DNA of 64,000 nt from DATDIC01 sp963777625 (GCA_963777625.1 CAVZRO010000026.1:310001-374000); one strand, 5' to 3'; shown: positions 45,071-54,599, counted from the stretch's first letter. Notes: generated by a model not told the origin, from the letters alone. A program made the numbers and translations.

Positions 45071-46015
45071 TCAGCCCCCTGCTGCCCCCTGCGTATTCAC
45101 GTAGATCGCGTACAGCCCGTGGCTCGCCGCCATGAACAGCCGGTTACGCCACCGGCCGCCGAAGCACACGTTCGCCGCCCGCTCCGGCAGGCCGATATGC
45201 CCGATCGGCGAGCCTGCGGGGTTGAACACCCGCACCCCGTCCAGCTCGTCGCTGCCGGTGCCCCAGCCGCACCACAGATTGCCATGGATATCCACTCGGA
45301 ACCCGTCCGGCGACCCGCCCGGTCCGGCATCCAGAAACGTCTTGCCGTTCGCCAGCCTCGTCCCATCCGCAGCCACATCGAACACACGCAGCCGCCGGTT
45401 CGGCTCCGCCCGCGATTCCACCACATACAGCTTCGATTCGTCCGGCGAGAACGCCAGCCCATTCGGCCCCGGAATGTCATCCGAGACCACCGTCACCTCG
45501 CCGCTGCGCCCATCGATCCGATACACCGCCGGCGTCAGCTCTGGCTCGTTTTTCTCTCCCTCATAGTACCCCAATATCCCGAACACCGGATCGGTGAACC
45601 ATACCGACCCGTCCGACTTCACCACCACGTCGTTCGGCGAGTTCAGCCTCTTCCCCTTGTAACTATCCGCCAGTACGGTGATCCCGCCGTCATGTTCTGT
45701 CCGTGTCACCCGTCGCCCGCGATGCTCGCACGTCACCAGCCGCCCCTGGCGGTCGCGCGTATTCCCGTTCGCGTTCCAGGAGGTCTTGCGGAACACGCTC
45801 ACCGCGCCGGTCTCTTCCTCCCATTTCAGGATCCGGTCGTTCGGGATGTCGCTCCACAGCAGATAGCGCCCATCGCCGAAATACACCGGCCCCTCCGACC
45901 ACCGGCATCCCATATAAAGCCGCTCCACCGAGGCCAGAGGCAGCCGGTACTTGTTGAACTCGGCATCCAGCACGCGCACCGCCGGATCAGGATAACGCAC
46001 GCTCGGTTCCCACAT
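45071..46015 (-). CDS. SMP-30/gluconolactonase-family lactonase
   Basis: 314 residues. MGCRWSEGPVYFGDGRYLLWSDIPNDRILKW contains the metal-binding Glu, NSPNDVVVKSDGSVWFTDP the conserved Asn/Asp pair, and PGPNGLAFSPDESKLYVVE and PDGFRVDIHGNLWCGW complete the six-bladed SMP-30 pattern. It hydrolyses sugar lactones or related esters. It could feed the sugar-acid route at the left end of the window, but they are 42 kb apart. It lies 8 nt before the purine permease gene. Confidence 0.88.
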   Translation of the reverse strand: MWEPSVRYPDPAVRVLDAEFNKYRLPLASVERLYMGCRWSEGPVYFGDGRYLLWSDIPNDRILKWEEETGAVSVFRKTSWNANGNTRDRQGRLVTCEHRGRRVTRTEHDGGITVLADSYKGKRLNSPNDVVVKSDGSVWFTDPVFGILGYYEGEKNEPELTPAVYRIDGRSGEVTVVSDDIPGPNGLAFSPDESKLYVVESRAEPNRRLRVFDVAADGTRLANGKTFLDAGPGGSPDGFRVDIHGNLWCGWGTGSDELDGVRVFNPAGSPIGHIGLPERAANVCFGGRWRNRLFMAASHGLYAIYVNTQGAAGG

Positions 46016-46045
46016 GGTTTTCTTCCCTTTGCGACCCGGTGCACG

Positions 46046-46369
46046 TTACCGGCTGACGCCGGCCCGCTCCAGATGTGCACCGAGCCGCCCGTTCAAGGCC
46101 AGCCCCAGCATGCGCAGATCGCTCAGCAGCGACCACACCGGATGACCGAACGTCTCTGGTCTGTTTCCCTCGATGGCGGCGTGCGCCATCCAGGCGAGCC
46201 CGTATCCCAGCACCGGCGCCGCGATCACCAGTCGCCAGTCCTTCCGTGGCACACCGGCTGCCAGCATCGCCAGTCCCAGCGACGTGCCCGCATAGTGCAG
46301 CGCCCGTGTCTCCGGTGCCGCATGCGCACGCAGATAACGCAGCCAGAATGTGTCATAAGCGTCCCTCAT
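46046..46369 (-). CDS. DUF962/Mpo1-like membrane protein
   Basis: 107 residues. FWLRYLRAHAAPETRALHYAGTSLG at the N-terminus, two hydrophobic segments and the C-terminal HPVWSLLSDLRMLGLAL match DUF962, the family of yeast Mpo1 (a 2-hydroxy fatty acid dioxygenase); the two histidines of HYAG and FGHPVWS are conserved. Small inner-membrane protein. The ATG at 46369 is chosen by homology; it is divergent from the 2-hydroxyacid dehydrogenase gene by about 70 nt. Confidence 0.75.
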   Translation of the reverse strand: MRDAYDTFWLRYLRAHAAPETRALHYAGTSLGLAMLAAGVPRKDWRLVIAAPVLGYGLAWMAHAAIEGNRPETFGHPVWSLLSDLRMLGLALNGRLGAHLERAGVSR

Positions 46370-46440
46370 CACCCGAACCCCCTTTTCCAATCCACCGGCC
46401 TCCCCCATGCTGCACCGATCGCCACACGGGGGAATACGCG

Positions 46441-47406
46441 ATGCCGAAAATCCTGCTTGCCCAGACTGCAAATGACACGGTCGATCTGGCGCGAGAGATG
46501 ACGCCACCAGGGTTCGAGCTGATCGCCGCCTCACCCGGCAGTGCCGAGTATCGCACCGCTCTCCCCGAGGCCGAGTATTTGCTCGGCAACGTCGAAGGCA
46601 TGGACAGCGCATTCTACAACACTGCCCGCAGGCTCCGTCTGATCCAGCTATTCAGCGCCGGCTACGACCGCGTCGATCTGGACGCCGCGCGGCAGGCCGG
46701 GGTGCCCGTGTGTAACAATGGCGGCGCCAATTCGCGCGCCGTCGCCGAGCATACGATCCTGCTGATGCTCGCCGTCTATCGCAAACTGGTGCCGCAGCAC
46801 AGCATGGTCTCCGCCGGCCGTTGGCGCGGCAACGAGCCGCAGCCGCCGATGTTCGAGCTGCAGAACAAGGTGCTCGGCATCATTGGTCTCGGCACCATCG
46901 GCAAGCGCGTCGCCCGCATCGCCCAGGGCGGGTTCGACATGCGCGTCCAGTACAACGATATCGTCCGCCTGCCCGAAGATCGCGAGGATGCGCTGAACGT
47001 CCGCTATCGCCTGGTCCCCGAACTGCTCGCCACCTCCGACATCGTCACCTTGCACGTGCCGTTGACCCGCCACACGCGCCGCATGATCGCCACCGCCGAG
47101 CTGCGCCGCATGCAGCCCCACGCTATCCTGATCAATTGCAGCCGCGGCGAGGTGGTGGATATTGAAGCGCTGCACCAGGCACTGGAAGCGAAGCAGATCG
47201 CCGGCGCTGGGCTGGACGTACTGCCGCAGGAACCGCCGTCGCCGTCGGAACCGGTCCTCTCGCTCGGCAATGTCGTGCTGACGGCGCATTTTGCCGGCAG
47301 CAGCCACGAGACCCGCGTCAAGCAGGTGCGCAACGCGTTCGACAATGTGCTGCGGGTGGCGCGCGGCGAAACGCCGTCCTGGATCGTCCCTGAACTGCGG
47401 ACCTGA
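46441..47406 (+). CDS. D-isomer specific 2-hydroxyacid dehydrogenase
   Basis: 321 residues. The NAD-binding domain has GIIGLGTIGKRVARIA; catalytic Arg is in INCSRGEVVDIEAL, Glu in DVLPQEPPS and His in VLTAHFAGSSHETR. FSAGYDRVDLDAARQAGVPVCNN is the typical N-terminal segment. It reduces 2-keto acids or oxidises D-2-hydroxy acids (phosphoglycerate/glyoxylate-like). It is a single gene; the hairpin at 47537 lies 130 nt after it. Confidence 0.88.
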   Translation: MPKILLAQTANDTVDLAREMTPPGFELIAASPGSAEYRTALPEAEYLLGNVEGMDSAFYNTARRLRLIQLFSAGYDRVDLDAARQAGVPVCNNGGANSRAVAEHTILLMLAVYRKLVPQHSMVSAGRWRGNEPQPPMFELQNKVLGIIGLGTIGKRVARIAQGGFDMRVQYNDIVRLPEDREDALNVRYRLVPELLATSDIVTLHVPLTRHTRRMIATAELRRMQPHAILINCSRGEVVDIEALHQALEAKQIAGAGLDVLPQEPPSPSEPVLSLGNVVLTAHFAGSSHETRVKQVRNAFDNVLRVARGETPSWIVPELRT

Positions 47407-47536
47407 CAAGGCCCGTCCGCGGTCAGGATCGAAGCTGCGACGGTGCAAATCACCTTCCTGGGACCTCGCCGATGGCGCTGGCGCTGAAACTCGGTCTGCC
47501 GGTAGCTGTCCTTCTTGTGACCGGCGACTAAAGCCT

Positions 47537-47556
47537 GCCCCCGCGAAAGCGGGGGC
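47537..47556. repeat. GNRA-loop palindrome, REP-like
   Basis: GCCCCCGC-GAAA-GCGGGGGC is a perfect inverted repeat with 8-bp arms and a GAAA tetraloop, in the gap between convergent genes. The core (CGCGAAAGCG) is the reverse complement of the core of the palindrome at 61761-61778, so both may belong to one dispersed family. There is no U-tract, but at RNA level it could end or protect either transcript. Confidence 0.65.
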
Positions 47557-47586
47557 ACTTTGCACCAGCGTAGTCGTGAGGTGCCC

Positions 47587-48474
47587 TTATCCCTTGACCC
47601 CGCCGATCGTCAGGCCCGCTACCATGTAGCGGCGGAGTGCAAAATAGATGGCGATCGGCGGAAGTGAATAGATTATCGCAATCGCCATCATGTAGTTCCA
47701 CGGCGCTTCATCGCTATCGAAGAACTGGTCGATCGCCACCGCCACGGTCATGTTGCGGGTCGATGAAAGCAGCAGGAACTGGTAGATGTACTCGTTCCAC
47801 GCGAGCAGCAGCGCGTAGACGCCGACGGCGACCAGCGCCGGCGCCATGAGCGGCACATAGATACGCAAATACACTTGAAGCGGTGACGCTCCGTCGACCT
47901 TCGCCAACTCATCCAGCTCCATCGGAATCAGCTTGCCATACTGGTTCAGGATCAGGATCGCGTAGGGCGTTGCAAACGTCACTTCCGCGGCAATCACGGC
48001 CCAGAGACTGTCCGACAGTCCATAGAGGTGCATGATGCGGACGAACGGGATGGCCAGAAACGCCGTCGGCAGCACGTAAGTCAGTAGCGCGAAATCGGTA
48101 ACGATCCAACCTTTGCGCAGCCGCATCCGGCCGAGCGCGAAGCTCGCCAGCGAGCCGATCAGCACGGTCAGCGCCATCGTCGCCACACTCATGTAGATGC
48201 TGTTGCCGAACTGATGCCAGAAGTGGTCCAGCAGCCAATAGTCCTCCGTCCAGACCGAGCGGAAACTGCTGAAATCTGGGTCGGGCGGCCAGATGTTGCC
48301 GGTAAACTCGTCGGCGTCGGAATCGAGCGCCATCAGCGTCATGTTCCACACCGGCAGCAGCGTCCAGATCAGCAGGCCGATGCCGAGGACAATGGCGGCC
48401 GCTTTGGTCAGCAATCGCTGGCGGCGGTGGCGTGGCCGGCGCGACCGATCACTCGACGCAAGCGCGATGCTCAT
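47587..48474 (-). CDS. Carbohydrate ABC transporter permease, MalG-like (second pair)
   Basis: 295 residues with six helices. The permease loop is ELAKVDGASPLQVYLRIYVPLMAPAL, and the C-terminus RRYMVAGLTIGGVKG is typical of CUT1 MalG partners. The ATG overlaps the preceding permease stop. It is closely related along its length to the permease at 49422-50309 (for example LLLAWNEY followed by FLLLSS and PWNYMMA), indicating a tandem duplication of the permease pair. Confidence 0.9.
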   Translation of the reverse strand: MSIALASSDRSRRPRHRRQRLLTKAAAIVLGIGLLIWTLLPVWNMTLMALDSDADEFTGNIWPPDPDFSSFRSVWTEDYWLLDHFWHQFGNSIYMSVATMALTVLIGSLASFALGRMRLRKGWIVTDFALLTYVLPTAFLAIPFVRIMHLYGLSDSLWAVIAAEVTFATPYAILILNQYGKLIPMELDELAKVDGASPLQVYLRIYVPLMAPALVAVGVYALLLAWNEYIYQFLLLSSTRNMTVAVAIDQFFDSDEAPWNYMMAIAIIYSLPPIAIYFALRRYMVAGLTIGGVKG

Positions 48475-49388
48475 AGCTGCACCCCTGTCGCCCTGACCCG
48501 CCGCATCAGAATGATCAAGACCGGGATCAGTATCGGCAGCGCCGACATCATCGCCGCAACACCGAGGTCCGGATAGCCGAAGTCGAATGCTTCGTGAAAG
48601 CCGTACGTCGCCAACACGTTGGTTGACATGCCGGGCGCGCCGCTGGTGACGAAATACACGGTGGCAAAGTCGCCGAGCGTCCAGGCGGTCGAGAGCAGAG
48701 TGGCGACCAGATAGACATTCGCGAGCAACGGGATGGTGACGTAGATCAGGCGCTTCGGGCCGTGGGCGCCGTCGATCGCGGCGGCTTCGTAAATCTCCTG
48801 CGGGATCGCCATCCGCGCGGCGAGAAAGACCAGCGTCCAGAACGGCATCCATTTCCAGATATACGCAACAATGTTCGCCCCCATCGCGACCCATTGATGT
48901 GTCAGAAACAGCGGTCCGTCGTGGCCGGTTATCGCGCGCCACAGGCTGTCGAGCAGTCCCCATTGGGTGACAAGCATGAAGTGGATGGAGGTGAAGACAA
49001 CCATCGCCGGCAATGCCCAGGGTATCAGGTAGATCGCCAAAAGCCCCCGGATCCACCAGCTTCGGCTCAGGAAGAAACCGGAGAGAAGAAATGCCAGGAA
49101 CATCTTCACGTTCACGCCGACGACGACGAACAGCAGCGTGTTGATCGCGGTGGTCAAATACAGCGGATCGGAGAACAGCACGCCATAGAGCGACGGGCTG
49201 CTGCCCATCCAAATCCCGAACGCAACAGGATAGATGACGAACGCAACGAATACGGCCACATAGGGAACGATGAATGCGATGGCCCAACTGGTGTCCGAGC
49301 CCTGAAGTCGGCCTCGCCAGGGAGGACGCCGTGTCGCACCGACCGCCCTGGAGCGTCCGATTCCGAGGATCTGCTGCGTACTGCTCAT
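48471..49388 (-). CDS. Carbohydrate ABC transporter permease, MalF-like (second pair)
   Basis: About 305 residues. It begins with an Arg-rich cytoplasmic lead and six helices; the loop EAAAIDGAHGPKRLIYVTIPLLANVYLVATLLS is the MalF EAA motif. AFIVPYVAVFVAFVIYPVAFGIWMG matches the first helix of the permease at 50306-51223. ATG at 49388 is preferred to a GTG two codons earlier. Coupled by overlap to the next permease gene. Confidence 0.9.
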   Translation of the reverse strand: MSSTQQILGIGRSRAVGATRRPPWRGRLQGSDTSWAIAFIVPYVAVFVAFVIYPVAFGIWMGSSPSLYGVLFSDPLYLTTAINTLLFVVVGVNVKMFLAFLLSGFFLSRSWWIRGLLAIYLIPWALPAMVVFTSIHFMLVTQWGLLDSLWRAITGHDGPLFLTHQWVAMGANIVAYIWKWMPFWTLVFLAARMAIPQEIYEAAAIDGAHGPKRLIYVTIPLLANVYLVATLLSTAWTLGDFATVYFVTSGAPGMSTNVLATYGFHEAFDFGYPDLGVAAMMSALPILIPVLIILMRRVRATGVQL

Positions 49389-49421
49389 CGTCACACTATC
49401 GGCGGCACGATGCGTGCCTGC

Positions 49422-50309
49422 TTACCCCTTGACGCCACCCATCGTCAGACCTGCCGCCATGTAGCGACGGAACCCATAGTACAAGATGATCGGCGGCAAT
49501 GCGTAGATGATCGCGGTGGCCATCATGTAGTTCCACGGCGATTCGTCGCTGTTGAGGAACTGTGCCAGCGCGACCGCCACGGTCATGCTCTGCGGCGTGG
49601 ACAGCAGCAGGAAGTTGTACAGGTACTCATTCCAGGCCAGCAGCAGCGCGTAGGTGCCAACCGCAACCAGTGCCGGCGCCATCAACGGCAGGTAGATACG
49701 GTAGTAGATATGCAGCGGGTTGGCGCCGTCGATGCGCGCCGACTCGTCGAGTTCCATCGGGATCGACTTGCCGTACTGCGAGAAGATGAAGATCGCGTAG
49801 GGGGTTGCGAATGTCACCATGGCGGCGACCACGGACCAGAGATTGTTCCCCAGCCCATAGATCTGCATGATCCGGTAGAACGGTATGGCCAGGAAGGACG
49901 CCGGAATCACATAGGTCATCAAAGCCGCGTTGCTCAGCAGCCAGCCCTGGCGCAGATGCATCCGTCCGACCGTGAAGCTGGCAAGCGAGCCGATAAGCAA
50001 AGTCAGGAACATCGTCATCAGCCCGACAAAAAAGCTGTTGCCGAACTGGTGCCAGAAATTCTCCAGATACCAGAAGCCCTGCGTGAAGACGACGACAAAG
50101 CTATGCAGCGACGGGTGCGGCGGCCAGACTGCGCCGCTGAACACGTCGTCGTGGCCTTCAAGAGAAATCACGATGATGTTGTAGATCGGCGCCAGCGACC
50201 ACACGAGCAGCACGAACCCGAACGCCAGACACGTCGCCTCCGTCAAATAGCGTCGGATGCGGTAGCGGCGCGGGGATGCCAACCGGCGGCCGGCGGTCGT
50301 GGCGCTCAT
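49422..50309 (-). CDS. Carbohydrate ABC transporter permease, MalG-like (first pair)
   Basis: 295 residues. The loop is ESARIDGANPLHIYYRIYLPLMAPALVAVG and the C-terminus RRYMAAGLTMGGVKG. The protein is the paralogue of the 47587-48474 product. Its ATG overlaps the stop of the upstream MalF-like gene by 4 nt, and a 33-nt gap separates it from the second pair. Inner-membrane half of a CUT1 sugar importer. Confidence 0.9.
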   Translation of the reverse strand: MSATTAGRRLASPRRYRIRRYLTEATCLAFGFVLLVWSLAPIYNIIVISLEGHDDVFSGAVWPPHPSLHSFVVVFTQGFWYLENFWHQFGNSFFVGLMTMFLTLLIGSLASFTVGRMHLRQGWLLSNAALMTYVIPASFLAIPFYRIMQIYGLGNNLWSVVAAMVTFATPYAIFIFSQYGKSIPMELDESARIDGANPLHIYYRIYLPLMAPALVAVGTYALLLAWNEYLYNFLLLSTPQSMTVAVALAQFLNSDESPWNYMMATAIIYALPPIILYYGFRRYMAAGLTMGGVKG

Positions 50310-51223
50310 AGCTGCCGCTCCGACATGCGAAGCTTGCGCATGAGAAGGAAGACCAGCGGCAGCATCACCGGCAGCGCCGTCAGCACCTCCGCGACGCCAA
50401 GCCGCGGCAACGACAGGGTGAAGGCATAGCGGATGCCGAGCGTGGCGAGAACTTCAGTCGACATGTTCGGCCCACCGCCGGAGACGAAATACACCGCATT
50501 GAAGTCGCCGAGCGTAAATATGGTCGAAAGCAGCGTGCAGACGAGATACAGATTTGCCATCAGCGGCATCGTCACACTCGCGAACCGGCGCAGGCCGGTT
50601 GCGCCATCCACTTCGGCGGCTTCATACAATTCTCTTGGGATCGACATCCGGCCGGCGAGGAAAATGATCGTCCAGAACGGCATGTTCTTCCAGACATACG
50701 CGATGATGTTGCATGCCATCCCAAGCCAGCGCGAATTGAGATAGACCGGGCCGTCGATACCGAACAGCAGATACAGAACATTGTTCAGCATTCCATACTG
50801 GCCGTTGAAGAACCAGTGGATCGAAATAAAGGCCGGCAAGGCGGGCGTTGCCCAAGGCAGGATATAGACAACCAGCAACGCCTTGACCCACCAGCCTTTG
50901 CGCATGAAGAAGCCCGAGAGCAAAAACCCCCCCAGGATATGCACGTTCACGCCGATTCCGACGTACAGCAAGGTGTTGACAACGGCGGTCGTATAGCGGG
51001 GGTCGGAAAACAATTCGCTGTACAGTGCCGGCTCGCTGCCCAGCCAAATTCCATAGATGATCGGGTAGATCACGAATAAGAAAAAGATGGCAATGTAAGG
51101 CACGGCGAAGGCAAGTGCCCACGCGTAATCGGAACCTATTAGACCACCGTGCCAGGTTTGGTGCCGCAGTCGGGCTGGCCCGACGGCGCGGCCGACCGGA
51201 ACAACCCCCTGGGTGGTGCTCAT
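50306..51223 (-). CDS. Carbohydrate ABC transporter permease, MalF-like (first pair)
   Basis: 305 residues, six helices, permease loop YEAAEVDGATGLRRFASVTMPLMANLYLVC. AVPYIAIFFLFVIYPIIYGIWLGSEPALYSELF at the N-terminus aligns with its paralogue at 48471-49388. It starts 15 nt after the binding-protein stop, so it is probably co-transcribed with it. No MsmX/UgpC-type ATPase is encoded in this operon. Confidence 0.9.
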   Translation of the reverse strand: MSTTQGVVPVGRAVGPARLRHQTWHGGLIGSDYAWALAFAVPYIAIFFLFVIYPIIYGIWLGSEPALYSELFSDPRYTTAVVNTLLYVGIGVNVHILGGFLLSGFFMRKGWWVKALLVVYILPWATPALPAFISIHWFFNGQYGMLNNVLYLLFGIDGPVYLNSRWLGMACNIIAYVWKNMPFWTIIFLAGRMSIPRELYEAAEVDGATGLRRFASVTMPLMANLYLVCTLLSTIFTLGDFNAVYFVSGGGPNMSTEVLATLGIRYAFTLSLPRLGVAEVLTALPVMLPLVFLLMRKLRMSERQL

Positions 51224-51238
51224 GCTGGCCTCGCCGGG

Positions 51239-52615
51239 CTAATCGAACGACATTTTGGCGAAAATCTGGTCCATCCGCTTGAACGCCTTATCGACCGCCT
51301 GTGTCGGGGTCATACCGTTCTTGACAACATCCGCAACGGTCCCCTGCTGAAGCTGCTCGGCGGCGACCTGGCCCCATGCCGGGGTGAAGCCCTCAAACGG
51401 CGGCAAGGTCGGGTTCAGCACGGCCTCCTCAACATAGGGCTTGAGGTGCGGGTCGGACGATTGCAGCCAGAACGGGTCATCCTTCACGGCCTGCGGTATG
51501 GCCGGCACCCACCGGCCCAGACCGGCCTTCAGGTTGTCGTCCATGACCTTCGGTTGCATCCAGTATTTCATGAGGTCCTTGGCGACTTCGACACCCTTCG
51601 CGCCCTTCGGGATGAAGCCGCCGCCGACGCCGACCTGACACGGGATTGGCGTGCCATCGCTGTAATTCGGCATGCCGAGCGTGACCGCCGCCAGGAAGTC
51701 TTCCTTGTTGTTGATCATTGCCAGCTCGGTCGACAGCGTGCCGTCGAAGTCGGCGATGAAGAGCTTCTCGTGAAAGCCATTATTGTCGTCCGCATCGTTC
51801 CAGCTCAACGCCTCCGGCGGGACGACGCCCGCTTTATAGGAGTCAGCCAGGAAGGTGGTGGACTTGATCGCCGCTTCGCGAACCTGCGGATCATCGGTGT
51901 GCAGCTTGCCGTCTGGCGTAACAATACCCTTGCCACCGTTGGCGATCATGAAATGTTGATACAGGTTGTTGCCGTCGTTGGGTCCAACGGTGGTGACCTG
52001 AAGGCCGATTGCGTAGATTCGCCGCATTCCCTTGCCGCGCAATTCCTTCTGCATCGGCTTGAAGAAGTCCCATCGCGCGTCCCAGGTATCCGGTATATCA
52101 GAAACCTTCGCGCCGGCCTTCTCCACCAGGTTTCCCCAGACGTGGAACGGGGTGCCACCTTGCTTGATCGGACAGAGATAATAGCTCCGCTTTCTGGTGA
52201 CCTTGTTGTAGAAGGTGGAACCTAGCTTCGCCGTGTCGCTGAGCTGATGGTCGTACGGGGTAACAACGTCGGTCACATCTATGAACTTATCGTCCCAGGC
52301 ATTCTGCGCGATGATCGTCGCCGGGGCGTCCATAAAGATCAGGTCAGGGACATCGCCGCTGGTAAGGGCTGAGATCGTCTTCTGGTTCTGCGCCATGAAC
52401 GGCATGATGCTGTAATCGAGCTTGTTGCCGCTCTCTTTCATGTAATTCTCGGCGAGCTGCTTGAAGGCGGCGTCCTCGGCCGGAACAAAGCCCTGATTAA
52501 CCCAGACGACCGCGGTCTTCGCGTCGGCATTGGCGATATATGGCCGTGCCAGCGCGCCAACTGCCGTCAGCGCGACTGACCCGCGAAGCACCGAGCGTCG
52601 GCTCATGCTGTTCAT
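51239..52615 (-). CDS. Extracellular solute-binding protein, family 1 (sugar ABC transporter)
   Basis: 458 residues with a Tat-type signal (MSRRSVLRGSVALTAVGALA). The mature protein has the periplasmic-binding fold: ISALTSGDVPDLIFMDAP, DVTDVVTPYDHQL, GTPFHVWGNLVEKAGAKVSDIPDTWD and GGGFIPKGAKGVEVAKDLMKYWM. It is first in the operon and is the only binding protein for two permease pairs. ATGs at 52615 and 52606 are both possible. The sugar is unknown. Confidence 0.9.
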   Translation of the reverse strand: MNSMSRRSVLRGSVALTAVGALARPYIANADAKTAVVWVNQGFVPAEDAAFKQLAENYMKESGNKLDYSIMPFMAQNQKTISALTSGDVPDLIFMDAPATIIAQNAWDDKFIDVTDVVTPYDHQLSDTAKLGSTFYNKVTRKRSYYLCPIKQGGTPFHVWGNLVEKAGAKVSDIPDTWDARWDFFKPMQKELRGKGMRRIYAIGLQVTTVGPNDGNNLYQHFMIANGGKGIVTPDGKLHTDDPQVREAAIKSTTFLADSYKAGVVPPEALSWNDADDNNGFHEKLFIADFDGTLSTELAMINNKEDFLAAVTLGMPNYSDGTPIPCQVGVGGGFIPKGAKGVEVAKDLMKYWMQPKVMDDNLKAGLGRWVPAIPQAVKDDPFWLQSSDPHLKPYVEEAVLNPTLPPFEGFTPAWGQVAAEQLQQGTVADVVKNGMTPTQAVDKAFKRMDQIFAKMSFD

Positions 52616-52981
52616 GGCCGTTTTCCTTTCCCTGTTACTCCGAGTTTTTAATACCCGGCGAATTGTAGTTCTTTTCGTTGGAACGTACTTTGGTCGGCCC
52701 GGTCGGTCCCGTCAAGCGTTTCCTGGTGCAGCACATATGGGACGCGCGGGTGAAGTGATGGGCGAAGCCAGCCCGGCCGGCAACTGGTTACACGCGTCGA
52801 ACTCTTCTCGCTGGCTTGACTGAGCCCGCTCGACGCCGCCGTTGAGCTGTGGGCGGCCTGGCGGCGGCACGAACCGGGTCAGCCCTCCCCCATCTCGCCT
52901 TCCCGGCACAAACGATGCTTGAATGCCCCCGCCTTGAACAGAGACGGCTTCAACACGCGGCTTCAACATGGGGAGACAGCA
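52616..52981. other. Divergent promoter region between two transporter operons
   Basis: About 370 bp between the sugar binding-protein start (minus) and the amino-acid binding-protein start (plus). It holds the candidate minus-strand promoter described at 52687-52715 and a good ribosome-binding site (GGGGAGACAGCA) before the ATG at 52982. No gene with a plausible start and recognisable product was found on either strand. Confidence 0.5.
52687..52715 (-). promoter_or_regulatory. Candidate promoter of the sugar ABC operon
   Basis: On the minus strand TTGACG (52715-52710) is followed after exactly 17 bp by CAAAGT (52692-52687). The -35 box is a 5/6 match, the -10 box only 3/6, so an activator may be needed. 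It is about 70 nt upstream of the binding-protein ATG. Another A+T-rich block (TACAAT near 52665) could also serve as a -10 box. Confidence 0.35.
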
Positions 52982-53829
52982 ATGAATTGGGGGCGAACAC
53001 TCGCCACTGCCGGCATACTGGCGGCGGCGCTGGCCGGGGCGGCTCAGGCCAAGGACTACAGCAAGATCGTGATCGCCACCGAGGGGGCCTATCCGCCCTA
53101 CAACATGCACGCCCCGAACGGCGAGCTGATCGGCTTCGAGATCGATCTCGGCAACGATCTCTGCCGGCGAATGAAATCCAGTGCACCTGGGTCGCGCAGG
53201 ACTGGGACAGCATGATTCCCGCCCTCAACGCCGGCAAGTTCGACGCCGTCATGGACGGCATGTCGATCACCCCGCAGCGGCTCAAGGCGCTCGACTTCTC
53301 CAAGCCCTACACCCAGTCCCCCACCACCTTCCTGGTGCTGAAGGACGGCCCGCTCGCCAAGATGCCCGACACCGGTGAGCACGTCTCGCTCGACGACAAG
53401 GCGGCCGCCGACAAGGCGTTCGCCGACATCACCCCGATCCTGAAGGGCAAGACGGTCGGCGCCCAAACCGCCACCATCCAGGCCAACCTGCTCGACGCCT
53501 ACCTGAAGAACGTCGTCACCATCCGCACCTACAAGACCACCGAGGAACACGATCTCGACCTGTCCGACAACCGGATCGACGCCTCGCTCGCCTCGACCTC
53601 CTACTTCGTCTCCACCCTCAGCAAGCCGGGCGGCAACCAGTTCGTGGAAGTCGGGCCGCTGTTCACCGGCGGGCTGCTGGGCAAGGGCACCGGTGTCGGC
53701 ATCCGCAAGACTGATCCCGACCTGGTGGCGATGTTCAACAAGGCGATCGACGCCGCCACCAAGGACGGCACGATCAGCAAGCTCTCGGTCAAATGGTTCA
53801 AGACGGACATCAGCCCGCCTGAAAGCTGA
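52982..53829 (+). pseudogene. Polar amino-acid/opine ABC transporter binding protein, frameshifted
   Basis: Reconstructed length about 282 residues: signal peptide (RTLATAGILAAALAGAAQA), then YSKIVIATEGAYPPYNMH and GFEIDLGNDLCRRMK, typical of SBP_bac_3 proteins for lysine/arginine/ornithine or opines. One base is missing in the AAA run near 53174-53176; the next frame resumes with IQCTWVAQDWDSMIPALNAG and DAVMDGMSITPQRLKALDFS to the stop at 53829. GGGGAGA precedes the ATG. It opens an operon with two permeases and an ATPase. Confidence 0.85.
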
Positions 53830-53885
53830 AACCGTCGTGATCCACCGCACGCGCTCCTGAGCCGGCCCCGGGGGCCGTCAGGGGC

Positions 53886-54599
53886 ATGGGCGATCTGGTT
53901 CGTTTGCTGGGCTTCGGGCCCACCGGCTGGGGCGCCTCGCTGCTGACCGGCGCGGCGATGACGCTGGCCGTCTCGGCGGCGGCCTACTTGGTCGGGCTTG
54001 TCCTGGGCGCCCTCGGCGCCTGGGGCAAGGTCGGCGGGTCACGGCGGGTGCGCCGTCTGGTCGATGTGTACACCACCGTGTTTCGCGGCATCCCCGAGCT
54101 GCTGGTGATCTACCTGATCTATTTCGGCGGCAGCGAGGCGCTCTCCTCGGCCGGACACCTGCTCGGCAGCACGGGGTTCATCGGACTGAACGGGTTCATG
54201 GCCGGCACGGTGGCAGTCGGCGTCATTGCCGGCGCCTATCAGACCGAGGCGCTGCGCGGCGGCTTCCTGGCCATCCCGCGCGGCGAGATCGAGGCGGCGC
54301 GGGCGGTGGGGATGGGATGGTTTCTGATGTTGCGGCGTGTGGTCGGACCGCGGACGCTGCGTTTCGCGCTGCCGAGCATGGGCAATATCTGGCAGCAGGT
54401 GCTGAAGGAATTGGCGTTGATCTCGGTCACCGGGCTGTCTGAGCTGATGCGCGCGGTGAATATCGCCGGCGGATCGACACGGCTGCCGTTCGATTTCGCC
54501 ATTGCCGGATTTGTGCTGTACCTGGCGCTGACCACGCTGTCCGGCGGCGTACTGCGCAGCGTCGAGTACTCGGTCGCGCGCGGGGAGCGGGGACGCTGA
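53886..54599 (+). CDS. Amino-acid ABC transporter permease, HisQ-like
   Basis: 237 residues. VYTTVFRGIPELLVIYLIYFGGSEAL and GAYQTEALRGGFLAIPRGEIEAARAVGMGWFLMLRRVVGP are the signatures of the HisMQ permease family. First of two permeases in the operon; its stop overlaps the next start (TGATG). Inner membrane, basic amino acid or opine uptake inferred from the binding protein. Confidence 0.9.
   Translation: MGDLVRLLGFGPTGWGASLLTGAAMTLAVSAAAYLVGLVLGALGAWGKVGGSRRVRRLVDVYTTVFRGIPELLVIYLIYFGGSEALSSAGHLLGSTGFIGLNGFMAGTVAVGVIAGAYQTEALRGGFLAIPRGEIEAARAVGMGWFLMLRRVVGPRTLRFALPSMGNIWQQVLKELALISVTGLSELMRAVNIAGGSTRLPFDFAIAGFVLYLALTTLSGGVLRSVEYSVARGERGR

Noticed and set aside
48762..50429. A 555-codon open frame on the plus strand
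   Set aside because: It is antisense to three transporter permease genes with intact motifs.
52712..53110. A 132-codon minus-strand frame in the divergent transporter region
   Set aside because: It overlaps the signal peptide and start of the amino-acid binding protein and has no protein-like features.
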